Below are positions 1 to 10,765 of a DNA stretch of 64,000 nucleotides, piece after piece. Position numbers and translations under genes: made by a program. The DNA comes from Coniochaeta sp. PMI_546 (lineage: Eukaryota > Ascomycota > Sordariomycetes > Coniochaetales > Coniochaetaceae), in the NCBI GenBank assembly GCA_021432605.1, contig MU271158.1, forward strand, positions 1 through 64,000, read 5' to 3'. Under the pieces are notes generated by a model. The model worked only from the letters and a program-made list of their open reading frames with translations, did not search any database and was not told the origin of the DNA. Numbering within the stretch: position 1 is the stretch's first letter; each line of letters opens with the position of its first letter.

Positions 1-113
1 CCTAACCCTAACCCTAACCCTAACCCTAACCCTAACCCTAACCCTAACCCTAACCCTAACCCTAACCCTAACCCTAACCCTAACCCTAACCCTAAGTAAC
101 CCTAACCCTAAGT
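1..113. repeat. Telomere, CCCTAA repeat array
   Basis: The first 95 bases are uninterrupted copies of the hexamer CCTAAC (about sixteen units). They are followed by degenerate units interrupted by GTAA up to about 113. The C-rich strand reads 5' to 3' from base 1, which is the expected orientation for the left end of a chromosome with TTAGGG telomeres, as in most filamentous fungi. The true end may be longer than assembled here. Confidence 0.98.
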
Positions 114-272
114 AACGGCCGTAGGGCCTTGATCTTGGCCGCTCGTTCCGTAGTCTTGGGGTCGTTCTTGGGTTCCGCCGATCTAGACTTCAGTTCTTCA
201 TATTCGTTTTTCAACTTCTCTAATTCAGCTCCGAGCTTAGTAACCTACTGAGCAAGCTCTTCCTTAGATATA
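114..272 (-). pseudogene. Relic of a coiled-coil coding sequence abutting the telomere
   Basis: Read on the minus strand this segment gives about 50 charged codons rich in Lys, Glu and Leu, such as ELEKLKNEYEELKSR, with heptad-like spacing typical of a coiled coil. One in-frame TAG follows a CAG codon near the upstream end, consistent with a RIP change of CAG to TAG. The frame runs straight towards the telomere, so the C-terminal part is lost. The parent protein is not recognised; a coiled-coil segment of a transposon-encoded protein is possible. Confidence 0.45.
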
Positions 273-1870
273 ATTGTAACGGTTCCTTTTATCGATATGA
301 TTGTTAGCTACTTGGTATAAGGTTAACTTACCGAATAGGAGTAATCAAAATATAACGATCCTAAGACGGGCTAAGGATCAGAAGGTAAGTTCTGTTACTT
401 AGGGTAAGTAAGTTAAGGTATAACAAGTAATCTTTACTCTAATATCGTCAAGACAAGTATCTTACTCAATGATAACCTCGATTGAATACTTAGATTGATC
501 ACTAGGTAATTAAGAACTATCTATGACGGAATCTAGAGAGACTCTTTCCTATATATTTATAGAGACTATAGTGATAGCTGTGATAGATAGCTATTCGAAA
601 TATCAGTAATAGCTATGATAGATAGCTATCGTATCTATTAGTCACGTGACCGAGGTCCCTTGTCCATGTAATACGATAAGCCTCGTATACATGTTCCTTA
701 TCTATTGGCGGGGTGTCCTCTATCACCTGTAGGTTTGTAACACGCCTATACGTCGTTCCGGTTGACTTCGAATAACGTAGCGTATCTTACGCGTTGCGGA
801 ACGGTTACGGCCTTAGCTTGCTCTAAAACCCGTTCGCAACTCTGCCATACCTATTATAGTACGACCTCGTCGTCCTTTACCGGCCTGAGTGATACCCGCA
901 ACTGTTCTCGGTCGAGCCCTTACAGATATTCCGCCTATCCCACGCGCCGTAGCTACGGGTTCGGCTTAGTCTTCTCGTCGGGTACCTGGATCTGGCGTTT
1001 CCTCGCGGAAAACCGGGCTACCTGTTCCTAGTACGCCCGTACAAGACGTTGCTCTATCGTCTTCTCGGCTTCGGAGCTCTCCTAGTATATCTCGCTATGA
1101 CCGACTTTAAACTAGCCGCTAACCTACCGCGACGGGAAGAACCGTTAGTAACGTATACCTTCGATCTATAGTACTGAACCCGGAGCTTCCTTACTTAGCC
1201 GTCCTTTCTTTTTCGGATTCTGCTATATATGAATCCGTTTACAATGATCTCTTATATACTTTGCCCGCCGGTTTATATACAGGCATCGTCGATAACGTAA
1301 ACCGTCTATCTTCGGCTTATCGATATATAGGATCTATACTATCGTCGGCGCCGGGAGTACGAACTCCGCCAACTACGCGCGTTTTTGTATAATACCGGCA
1401 ATACCTTATACCTTATCGTAGATTATCTTACGTACTTTTGGCTTAATATAGCTATATCGAACCCGAAGATAGGTACTAACTTCGTCCGTAACGTACCCAA
1501 ATTTGCATTGTATACAAATAACAAATGGGTATTCAACTAGATAAACGAACGGTTCCATATCGTTTAGACGAGAGTTGTAATAATTATTTTTCTAGACGAA
1601 AACCTAACGTATATTATCGTAAGAGCAATTACCCATACGATCTACGAGCTAACCTTAGACCTTATTCCCATCTCCTAAACTAGCCCTACCGGTTGCGTAC
1701 TTGGACCGTCTAATTTATTATCGGTCAATTAACTATCTGCTTAGCAAACCGGCGCCGTTTGGACCACCGCTCCCTAGTTATACACGACCCTATCAAACGA
1801 AAACCGTCCAACTTCAAACTACTAGCATTTCATAACCATTGATCGTTATAACCTACTAATATAGATTTCT
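114..1870. repeat. Telomere-adjacent RIP-degraded repetitive DNA
   Basis: This block has no long open frame. Its dinucleotide use is striking: TpA and CpG are frequent while CpA and TpG are scarce. Many would-be codons are TAA or TAG. That is the footprint expected of repeat-induced point mutation (CpA to TpA) acting on a transposon or subtelomeric repeat in ascomycetes. The boundary near 1870, where CpA-containing words return, is estimated by eye. No transposase or reverse transcriptase motif could be recognised with confidence. Confidence 0.7.
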
Positions 1871-1930
1871 GCTCTGTCAAATGGGGCGAATAACCTATAT
1901 CAATCTTGTTAAATTTGCATGTCGGTATCT

Positions 1931-2022
1931 AAATGCCTTCTACTCCTCAAAATCAAATGCCTTCTACCCCATGCTGTTACAAGTGGGTCTTAGCTTTGGC
2001 GGTGATTTTAAATGCCTTCTAC
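1931..2022 (+). repeat. Three copies of a 13-bp direct repeat
   Basis: The word AAATGCCTTCTAC occurs at 1931-1943, 1955-1967 and 2010-2022, just inside the edge of the RIP-like block and upstream of the bZIP 3' end. It may be a remnant of a subtelomeric tandem repeat. Confidence 0.8.
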
Positions 2023-2191
2023 TACAAGGCTACGTGGAATTACGGATAGGCGGGTTGCGCCAGGGAAGCTAACCCAAACCCTAAGCTTGGCTCCATATGA
2101 ACCCCAAGTTTTGGACCAATCAATTGGCGGGCCTTGCGACAACCGTTTCTGCAGCAAAGCTCGGGCCACCTTTTCCGCTTTGTATGGCCGT

Positions 2192-3386
2192 TTATGGCAG
2201 AAACGGCCGCGAATAATACCTAGGGTGATGCGGAATCAAGATCTGTGGCAGGGTAGGTTGGAGGTTGGAGGAGGCAGACGGACGTCGAGCTGCTTCGAGG
2301 AGTGCTCGAGGATCATCTTGGGGTGTTGCGGGCCGATAAAATGGAGACTGTGTTGCCATCCCGAGGCAATTGGCATCGACTAAGTCTCGAAGGTTGAAAC
2401 CCAGACTCAGGGCTATGGTGAGAAAGGCATTGAATATTGTCGTCCTGGGAAATTGGATGTTGTTACGCCAAGGATCCGGCAGCGGAGGAGAGATGCCCTC
2501 ACTTGCTACGGTATAAGTGTGAGACAAACTCGTAGCAGGACGATGCGAGAGTGGCTGGGAAGAATCTTCTAGTTCTACTGAACCATCGTAAATGCCGGAC
2601 AAGGCCGGACTCGGCCAAGGGAAATATAACGACATGGAGGATGATGAGCTGCGCATCATACTTGAGCTGTCTAAAGTACAAGGGTACAGATTTTGGGAAG
2701 TGATCTGAGGCCCGTCATCAGTTTGGACCCCTGTGTGATTGACTGCGGTGTTATTGGTAGCATGCCTCGCCGTATCCGTGCGACCGTCTTGGTTGTTGTT
2801 TAAAATGAAAGAGTTGAAGGTGTTCTCCGGCCATGATAGTGAAGTAACTTCAGGCGTTACCTGGCTCCCGGCTCCAGTTAGACTCTCGATACCGTGGCCC
2901 GATTCCAAGGGCATACATTGCGATATGAGCTCTGGACCAAAAGAAGGGGAGACAACGTCTAAACGAGTGAGGTTTTGGAGCGCATCAGGCTCCTCAATGG
3001 TTGGCTGGAACGGAGGACGCACAACGTCCACAGGGTACTTAGTTGATTGTTCCGGATCACGTTCGGCCAGTGCATCTCTTGCGCACTCTTCCGCCGTATC
3101 ATGTCCCTGAGGTTGATGTGCATCGCGTTGCCTCTGTGCTGGCATTGGCCGGGGGCGCAGGTGCAAGGCGTTTGTCAATAACATCGGCCGTTGGTTCTTA
3201 CGGCGTGTTTTCTGTCTTTCTCCTATCATTTTGTCAGTCCGGTAGATGCGGATAGGCGAGATCAGCATAGGTGGTGGGCTTACTGTAGAGTCTCTGCGCT
3301 ATTCGGTTTTGCTCCTTCCGAGCAGGTGTGAGGACTCGTTTTCGGTGCTTGATCACGTCACTCTCCGCTTTTTCGTGGCCATCCAT
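2192..3386 (-). CDS. bZIP-like transcription factor with DUF3425-like C-terminus
   Basis: Probable nuclear regulator, about 377 residues. Exons (minus strand) are 3386-3284 and 3222-2192, with a 61-bp GTAAGC...TAG intron. The splice completes a fungal bZIP basic region: residues 23-38 read RKEQNRIAQRLYRERQ, with the N-x2-A-Q-x2-Y-R signature at N27-R35. The 150 C-terminal residues, ending in a Ser-Pro-Phe-x-Arg-Pro block and LPQILIPHHP, resemble the DUF3425 domain found after fungal bZIP regions. No leucine heptad follows the basic region, so dimerisation by a classical zipper is doubtful. The start at 3386 is the only ATG in frame with the basic region. It is the gene closest to the telomere and could regulate the neighbouring redox and efflux genes; that link is inference. 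Confidence 0.8.
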
Positions 3387-3916
3387 AGTGGCTGACGTGC
3401 AGGTTGGTGCTCCGTTGCGGGTTGAATTATGGCTGCTTCCGGCTTTCTCTCCTTGATTTCAAATTCAAGACTAGAGGTTGGTTCGCCGTGAAGGATGATG
3501 AACGATGATACCACCATATCGTGTAGGGGAAAAGTTCCCGGAAACTCATGTTGTTGTCTGCGCCAATTACCCAAACCTCGACAACGAACGCTAGTTTAGC
3601 GCGAGTGGCTTACGGTCTCTTCGCCAATCAGAAGCAATCAACTGCCTACACTGTAGTTTTCACCACATAAGCCACAGACAATTTACCTTGAAGGGCCGGG
3701 TAGACCGCATTACGCGGGTAGCAAGGGGCGAGAGGGAATGACTACTTCCAGGGATCCCGAATGGAAAGGCTATTCCGCCTCAATCATGTGCGATAGAATT
3801 GTGACATCTTGCCAATACTTAAACCGAGCGGATGCTCACAATCAGTGCTACATATTACAAGTCCCAACATCATCGCATCACTCGGCAATATCAGCGTCGA
3901 GCGAACTTGACGCAGT
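3387..3916. promoter_or_regulatory. Divergent promoter between bZIP and NmrA-like genes
   Basis: This 530-bp spacer separates the start codons of the bZIP gene (minus) and the NmrA-like gene (plus). No clear TATA box or repeated operator was seen. Short open frames here show no recognisable protein. Confidence 0.5.
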
Positions 3917-4900
3917 ATGGAGCCTTCACAAAAGAGAATTATCGCCGTGGTAGGCGCGACGGGCACGCAGGGCGGATCTGTCGCCCGAACATTCCTTTCG
4001 CTGCCCAATTGGCATGTCCGCTGCCTTACACGGAATCCTGCTTCGGAAGCAGCACGGGCTCTTGATGCTCTCGGTGCCGAAGTTATGCAGGCAGACCTCG
4101 GCGACCTACAGTCTCTGAGACGTGGTTTCTCAAATACCACTGCAATCTTCCTCAACACTGACTTCTGGACCGTCTTCCGTCCAGCCATGGCCTCCGGGAA
4201 AAGCGAGGTAGAGAGCGGAAAGCTTGCTTTCGATGCCGAGTTCTCAAACGGCAGAAACGCTGCTATCGCAGCTGCGGGTGTGCCGACACTAGAACGTTTC
4301 ATCTACTCCGCACTTGGTCCCATGGAAAAGGCGTCGAGCGGCAAGTTCAAGACCTACCACTGGGCGGGCAAAAGCAACATCGTGGAATACATCGAGGTTG
4401 AGCAACCGGAACTGGCCAACAGGTTGTCTGTCATCTACCTCGGAGCCTACAACACGAACGCATTCTTGTTCCCTAGACGCCACCCACAGACAGGAGAGTA
4501 CGCCTTTATTCTTCCGCTCTCCAAGGAGACGAGGATTCCCATCGTCGACCCCATTGAGGCCACTGGGCCATTCGTCCGTGCCCTTATTGAAGATGAGGCG
4601 CCCGGCACGAAGCTCTTGGCGTACAACAAATCGAGCTACCTCGACTTTGGGAGCCTGCTAGATATTTGGACTCGAGTAACGGGGAAGAAGATCATCTTTG
4701 TGCAGACCACGGTCGAAGCTCTGCATGACATGACGGGGATCCCTTTGGAGATCTTATTAGGAGGGGCATACCTTGGGGAATTTGACTACTGTGCGGGTGT
4801 AGAGGGTGTTATCGAGCCTCATCAGCTCAGGAACAAAGTACAGACGAAGTCTTTTGAGCAGTGGTTGAAGGAAGGGGGGGTGAAGAACCTGGACACCTAG
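3917..4900 (+). CDS. NmrA-like NAD(P)-binding protein
   Basis: Single-exon gene for 327 residues, the usual length for the NmrA/HSCARG family of Rossmann-fold redox sensors and reductases. The N-terminus has a beta strand followed by the dinucleotide-binding motif GATGTQGG (G13, G16, G19), then a second strand ending in RCLTRNP, where the Arg is typical of NADP preference. The C-terminal half has the family's HYYWAGK-like region (TYHWAGK) and hydrophobic substrate lobe. Family members bind NAD(P) without always acting as enzymes; NmrA itself represses nitrogen-metabolite genes. It converges on a second NmrA-like gene with only 248 bp between the stops. Confidence 0.9.
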   Translation: MEPSQKRIIAVVGATGTQGGSVARTFLSLPNWHVRCLTRNPASEAARALDALGAEVMQADLGDLQSLRRGFSNTTAIFLNTDFWTVFRPAMASGKSEVESGKLAFDAEFSNGRNAAIAAAGVPTLERFIYSALGPMEKASSGKFKTYHWAGKSNIVEYIEVEQPELANRLSVIYLGAYNTNAFLFPRRHPQTGEYAFILPLSKETRIPIVDPIEATGPFVRALIEDEAPGTKLLAYNKSSYLDFGSLLDIWTRVTGKKIIFVQTTVEALHDMTGIPLEILLGGAYLGEFDYCAGVEGVIEPHQLRNKVQTKSFEQWLKEGGVKNLDT

Positions 4901-5148
4901 ATCGAAACTCACAAGCTGCATGTTGAGAAAAAACTTATAGTTAATCAGCTGCTGTGTTGTATTCTTGTCCTGCCTCTTCAAGACAGTAAACATCTCTAGG
5001 GAAGCAGATTTGAGAGTGCCAAGTCCGCTAGTGCACGTCAGATGATAGCACTGAGATAGGCTGTGCTCGAATCCTCATGATCAAATGACCTGGACGCTTC
5101 TTGAATAGCATGACCCGAAGATTTAGTGATTCATGGCGGTAAAGGTAG

Positions 5149-6075
5149 TCATTCGGCCGTGACAGTGGCTGGGAGAGGGTGGCTCCGAGCCCAATCCTCG
5201 ATTGGAGTGAGCTTCACAGGCAACTCCTTGAGGACAGGGGCCATGTCGATGAGAAACGGTCTGTCCGGGGAGTTGTTGTAATAGGTGTACGCTTTGTGCA
5301 TCTGGGTGGCTATTAAATCGCCGTCGATGCCTGCCCTGTTTTTCATAGCGTTGCTGATGTTGAGACAGAAGTCATCTACTGTCTGATTTACGCAGCGCAG
5401 CGGTCGTTTCCATACACAAGCCAGCTTTTTTGTCAGCTGGGCAAGTGTTACAGCCTCCGCTCCACCAACAGGAATGTTGGAACCGGCGAGGTCTGGACGA
5501 CTAATGGCCGCAATCATGATCTGCGCAAGGTCGGAATGACAAATCCAAGAGACCTTCAGGTCGGGCTTGTGACAGTACACCAGCGTGTTGCGCTCGATGA
5601 TCGGCGGCAATGCCCAGCCTTCTAGGAGATTGTCGAGGAAAGCCACCGGTTGAATACTTATAACCGGAAGGCCAGCTTGTCGCAGAATCTCACGGATTTC
5701 TCTTCGGTGATCTTGTGCCGCAATATCCTGCTCCACCTCCGGGATCGGCATGCTGGTGTTGAACACAACGAGCCGAAGACTAGACACCCTTGATGCTTGC
5801 TCTGCGACATTTCTGGCGGCGCAGAGGATCGGCTCCGCTGACTGAAATGACGTCGACGGCAAATTCAAGAATAGAATTTGAGCCCCCTGAAGTGCTCTGT
5901 TCGTGTCGGCCGGATTGCCAAAATCTGCAGCGATGGTCTCGACCGTCGATCCATCGATTTTCAGCGGCCTTGGATTCCGGCTCACGGCGACCGGGTGGTA
6001 CCGCCCTGAACGGGCAAGTGCTTCCACCTGTGCAGCACCTTGTACGCCGGAGGCACCAAAAACGACGACCCTCAT
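5149..6075 (-). CDS. NmrA / isoflavone-reductase-like NAD(P)-binding protein
   Basis: Single-exon gene for 308 residues from the ATG at 6075; the reading frame extends 21 bases further upstream but without an ATG. The N-terminus MRVVVFGASGVQGAA carries the Rossmann glycine motif (G7, G10, G13), followed by VAVSRNP at the end of the second strand. The mid region (LPVISIQPVAFLDNLLEGWALP) and the later ISRPDLAGSNIPVGG segment are typical of atypical SDR proteins of the NmrA/isoflavone reductase group. The substrate is unknown. It differs clearly from the neighbouring NmrA-like protein, so this is not a recent tandem duplicate. Confidence 0.88.
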   Translation of the reverse strand: MRVVVFGASGVQGAAQVEALARSGRYHPVAVSRNPRPLKIDGSTVETIAADFGNPADTNRALQGAQILFLNLPSTSFQSAEPILCAARNVAEQASRVSSLRLVVFNTSMPIPEVEQDIAAQDHRREIREILRQAGLPVISIQPVAFLDNLLEGWALPPIIERNTLVYCHKPDLKVSWICHSDLAQIMIAAISRPDLAGSNIPVGGAEAVTLAQLTKKLACVWKRPLRCVNQTVDDFCLNISNAMKNRAGIDGDLIATQMHKAYTYYNNSPDRPFLIDMAPVLKELPVKLTPIEDWARSHPLPATVTAE

Positions 6076-6143
6076 TGTTGTTCGGTCCCAAGCCACCAGC
6101 TAATAACAAGTGGTCGGAGACCGCTGCTTCACAGCTGATGCTG

Positions 6144-6153
6144 CCTTTTTATA
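6144..6153 (-). promoter_or_regulatory. TATA box of NmrA-like gene
   Basis: TATAAAAAGG on the minus strand, 69 bases upstream of the ATG at 6075, is a good core-promoter match. Confidence 0.6.
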
Positions 6154-7030
6154 CTGTATAGATTTGTCAGAGAATATCGGGTCCCAAAGGGGACTTGCTT
6201 TCACTGACGAATACCAAGTATTAATCATCAAGCCACTAGATGGCAGGAGACACCCTACCTTGCTAAGCATATCCGGAGAGCGGAAACTAATACCGATGTT
6301 TGTAGCGGTACCAAACGCTTGGCATTAGGGTATGAAGTCAAAATTAGCAAAGGCGGGGATCCGGAAACTGTTTACCGCTTCTTGCGGGGATTTTGCACTT
6401 GACGGCCAGACCACTCACATAGCTGAGAGATTTTGCCAGTGTCTTGGGGCAACGACGATGCTCTGCAGGTGTTGAAAGGCAGTTGATCAGCACTAGTCTA
6501 GTTACCACCGAGGGCATGGCTTGGAACAAGTGCGATTGACGATCACGTTGCTATTCGCAGCTGCATGACATTCAGCGCTACGCGGCATCCGTTTCTGAGG
6601 ACTGAGGGGAACAAGTCTGGGGAAATGATACCCTAAGTCTTAACCCCATCAAATGAGCGCGGGACACCCTTGGCTGGTTGCCGGGCGGTCTAACTGCCTT
6701 CAACGACGAGGAAACAACTTGGGCGACCAGTCCCCCTAACCAGATGTGCAGATAGTCTTAAATGACCTCTGGGGGCAAGGGAGACGAGAAATTGACAATT
6801 AATCACAGTCCGCAGGATATACGCTTCCGTCTCATTTACCAGATACACAGTTGACCACTAAGTAGGATCAAGACAACATTTCGATACTCTTTTGTATAAG
6901 ACTTAGGTCTAGCTTTCCCTAGCTTTAGGACCTCAATCCTCGTGTTACTCGCTAGGTCACAATCTGGGAATATACCCCATAGTGTTTGTCACTGGCTGGA
7001 TCTTTCAAGTCTTCTAAACCGTTGTTGACT
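6154..7030. other. Intergenic, divergent promoters
   Basis: About 0.88 kb between the NmrA-like gene and the MFS transporter. Short frames only; nothing recognisable as a gene. Confidence 0.6.
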
Positions 7031-7042
7031 ATCGCCACCATG
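7031..7042 (+). promoter_or_regulatory. Strong Kozak context deciding the MFS start
   Basis: The bases ATCGCCACCATGG match the optimal eukaryotic initiation context. This selects the ATG at 7040 over the in-frame ATG at 6986. Confidence 0.75.
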
Positions 7043-9119
7043 GGCATCTCTGAAGTGGTCCCTGGAAGCGATATCTCGGACAGTAACAATGAGAAGGGGG
7101 AGCTCCAATATGTGGAGAATACGGTGACAGTGTCACCTTTGACAGAACGGATTGAAGATGGAAAATTGACCAAGGAAACCATACTTGCTTATATCGTAAG
7201 ACATCATCTGAACCTCCTTTTACCAGAGTATGCCGCTGAATTGTCACCGGTGGTAGGCGATGTGTGGCCAAATCAATAGCTACATCATGAGCATGCTGAT
7301 ACCAGCGACAACCTTACCTTACATTAATGCTGAGCTTGGCCCGAGCTCCGACTCTGCCTGGATCACCATCTGCTGGAGTCTTGGAGCTTCAGTCCTTGTC
7401 TCTATCGGCGGTCGCCTTTCGTAAGTTGTTGACGCTCCCGTTTCTCGAATTGATCCTGCCAAGTGTACTAACAACTCCTTCTACAGAGATATTTTCGGCC
7501 GTCGCTATTTCATGATGACGGGCGCCATCATCTCAATCACCGGTTGTCTCGTTGGAGCTAATGGTAAGAGCATTGAGATGATGATAGCGTCCGGTGCCCT
7601 CTTTGGCATCGGGGCTGGGTTTCAGGAACTTTGTTATGCATGCGTACAGGAAGCTGTCCCCAATCGTTATCGAATTATGGCGGTTGGAGGCCTAGACGTT
7701 TCTTTAGCCTTGGCATTCAGCTCACCTCTAGTCGCCTACGCCTTCATTGCTTATCAGCCCATCGGGTGGCGCGGTGCCTACTGGTACCTCTTCAGCTTTC
7801 ACTGCTTTGCTTTCATCTTACTGTTCCTATTCTACAACCCACCGGATTTCGAGATGAAGCACCGCGCAGATGGAAAGACTAAGATTCAGCTGCTCGGACA
7901 GCTGGATTATGTCGGAGTCTTGCTCTTCCTTGCCGGCGGTGTTCTTTTCTTACTTGGAGTCAACTTTGGCGGCCGCAAGTTCCCTTGGTCACACCCTGGT
8001 ACCATCGCTCCGATCGTTGTGGGCCTTTGTTGTTTCATCGCTGTCGGTTTTTGGGACACATATGCGGACTTGAAGTATCCTCTGTTTCCGCCAAAACTCT
8101 TTCGGCGTGTTCGAGAGTAAGTCCCGCTACGGCGGAAGTTCACCAACAAATGAGCTTATAGCTGACAATTTCCGGTAGATTTGATGTTGTCATCATTGTC
8201 TGCTTTGTAGGGGGGATGTTGTACTACAGTATGAACGTGATCTGGCCCCGTCAGTCACAAGCCCTGTTCGTTGGCCCAGAGGATGTCATCATGCGTGGTG
8301 TATATGCTACAATATTCTCATGTGGCACTTGGAGTACGTAAACGTCACATTGACATGGAAGCTTGTTGTGTATGGCACAATGCTGACGGCGGATTCTAGC
8401 GGCTGGCCTCCTTACCTGCTTCGTATGCTCCCGCCTACACCATGAGAAGTGGCAGCTCATTGGCTTCACGGTCCTTCAAACTGCATTTATCGGCTCTATG
8501 GCATCTGTTGGCGTCAACGACAAGGGACAAGCAATTGCAACAGTTGTGCTTGCAGCTACAACTATCACCCCTCCACAGCTGTTGTCTTTCACTATGCTCT
8601 CTTTCGGGCTAGAAGACCAAAATGATTTGTGAGAAACACATTCTAAACACCAGCTAGTAATCCCAGAAAACTACTGACATCAAGGACAGAGGCGTAGCAG
8701 TTGGCTTGGCTGGCACATTCCGATTACTCGGGGGCGCTGTAGCAACTGCCATATACACTGCTATTTACACTACCCGGTTTTCAGAAGTCCTCCCCGGCAA
8801 GCTAATAGAGGCCATCCATGAGTCAAACGTACCGTACTCGGACAGCTTACTGGCGAATTTGATAAAAGCCGCTCAAACTAATACTGCCGCGGCGTACAAC
8901 GCAGTAGCTGGTTCAACCCCGACGCTGGCTAAGCTCGCGGCCGCTGCTGCTAAGGCTTCTTATGTCCAGGGATTCAGTCTTGTATACCTGGTAGCAATAG
9001 GCTTTGGTGTTGCAGCGACTGTAGCAGCAGCGTTTACCGTTAGTACGGACAGGTCCAAGAAAAACAACTCTCGGGCGATCGTTATGAAGAACGAAGCCAG
9101 AAAGGATAACTTGGTTTGA
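7040..9119 (+). CDS. MFS efflux transporter, TRI12-like (14 TM, DHA family)
   Basis: Plasma-membrane drug/toxin:proton antiporter of about 587 residues. Exons are 7040-7195, 7257-7420, 7487-8116, 8179-8333, 8400-8628 and 8690-9119; all introns are 61-66 bp with GT...AG. Splicing restores the family's N-terminal region: AYIAMCGQINSYIMSMLIP, then LPYINAELG, WITICWSLG and GGRLSDIFGRRYF, the last being the MFS loop 2-3 motif. A long hydrophobic array follows, with a second half typical of TRI12-type pumps (IATVVLAATTITPPQLL). The N-terminal 45 residues are acidic and cytosolic. The family includes the trichothecene efflux pump, but no trichothecene biosynthetic gene is visible here, so the substrate is open. 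It sits next to two NmrA-like proteins and a bZIP-like regulator. Confidence 0.92.
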
Positions 9120-9555
9120 AGGCAAATAAATCTGGACGTCAAATAACTACCGACCTTTCCCAAACGACGTTAAAAAAAAGGTTGACAACGTTGTATTTTC
9201 GCGCGAAAGCGACTAAGGGACTCGGTTATTTTTTTAGCAGAAGAGAGGTCTCTATATAGAATTCGTCGTGTCTTAGGTCGAACTAATTTGTAGAGTTTCG
9301 ATTCCAGTCTCTATAATGCATTCTACCTTGTTACGTCCTAATCAGTCGATGCTACCTCACTTCAGAAGTTTAGATAAGCTATGGTGCCTACGTCGACACG
9401 AATCACCTATAAGGAGAGACGCTCTGAGGAGAGATAGAGATGGCAAGCTGATCGCTCGGGCCAAGCTCCTGCGGATGAGATCAGATCCAGACCGTGTTAC
9501 GGTGCGCCTCGGCTCAAGTTATTGTGTGCGAAGCTGTGCGACGAGATCGACGGCC
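9120..9555. other. RIP-like filler between MFS gene and GH127 relic
   Basis: Low-CpA, TpA-rich sequence similar in style to the telomere-adjacent block, with no gene. It ends abruptly where GH127 homology begins, and so probably marks an insertion or rearrangement junction. Confidence 0.5.
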
Positions 9556-10765
9556 CGACGAGCGATGGGTTACCACTCTGTAACATGGTCGACAAGAAGA
9601 CGTACCTGACTGGTGGTATTGGCGCTATTAAACAATGGGAAGGCTTCGGAATCGACTATTTCCTTCCGCAAGGCACGGATGAGGGCGGCTGCTATGCAGC
9701 GACATGCGCTTCTATAGGTGTCATAATGCTGGCTGAGCGGTTTCTCCACCTGTGTGACGACAATGAGCCTGATAGACGATACGCCGACACTATGGAGCTA
9801 TATCTTTATAACAATGTCATGACGGCTATGAGTGTGGACGGAAACGAATTTACCTATGTCAACCAGCCTGCAAGTTCCGATATGGATGCGAGTGCTCAGT
9901 CTGAATGGTTCGAGGTAATATGCTGCCCTCCCAACCTTCCGCGGTTGTTTGGAAGCCTAGGAGGTTATCTATGGGGTTATGGAAGTATCGAGGATGAGGC
10001 CTTTGTCAATGTACATCTTTACACCTCGGCCACTTTGACGTTCAACGTCAATGGACATCCAGTCTCATTGCAGCAAACGTCACAATGGTCTTGGGAGGGG
10101 ATGGTATCATTCCGATCTTCCGTACCAGAGTCTATAGCTGCAACGATTCGTCTCCGCTTACCACTCTGGTGTAAAGATGAGTACGCCCTCCGAGACCATG
10201 TTCCTCGGATGTGAGTATAACAAAAGCAAGGTACTTGTCCCTTTCACATGCATATGTTGCTGCCAACCCTTCATTTTCCATCCAGATCGGAGGTTTCAAA
10301 CGGGATACGTAACACCGCACCCCTACACGAATCAGGGCACATCGACTCTCGCTCGAGGTCCCATAATCTACTGCGCCGAGGATGCCGACAATGAATGGGA
10401 AGAAAACCAATTCAAGGATACCGCAGTGAGTAGGACCAGCACTGTGACTGAAGAAAGCCGACTGCATCAGGGCACTAGTGAGGAGGACGTTGCCTAAAAG
10501 ACAGCATGTTGCATCGATTGCTTCCTGGCTTAGACGAGAGGCGCAATGATGTGGGACCTGGTTTTGATGCAAGAAGAGGGATATTTGGACAGGCGAGAGA
10601 GCTCGTGTACGTTCCATACTATTTCAGGGGCAAACAAGGCTGGAACGGGGCAGATGAGAGTCGGATTACTGCAGTGCCATCATTAGTTATGCCGAAGCAT
10701 CGCTTTTGTATAGACTGGTCTTTAAAAGCAGTGACGAAGGCCGACGCTATTGCCGAATAATACAG
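9556..10765 (+). pseudogene. Truncated, frameshifted GH127 (DUF1680) beta-L-arabinofuranosidase relic
   Basis: GH127 enzymes release L-arabinose from plant glycans. Homology starts abruptly near 9560 at NMVDKKTYLTGGIGA and continues through the WFEVICCPPNLPRL block (CCPPN is the family hallmark) to about 10210. Roughly the first half of the enzyme is missing. The TCAS segment reads YAATCAS where family members usually have a Glu (YAETCA). After a possible intron near 10211-10285, the GYVTPHPYTNQ and ARGPIIYC part lies in a frame that does not join cleanly. The C-terminal YVPYYFR block near 10605-10627 is followed by a one-base G insertion, after which the NKAGTGQMRVG segment continues in another frame. 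Truncation plus frameshifts make a functional protein very unlikely. Confidence 0.85.
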
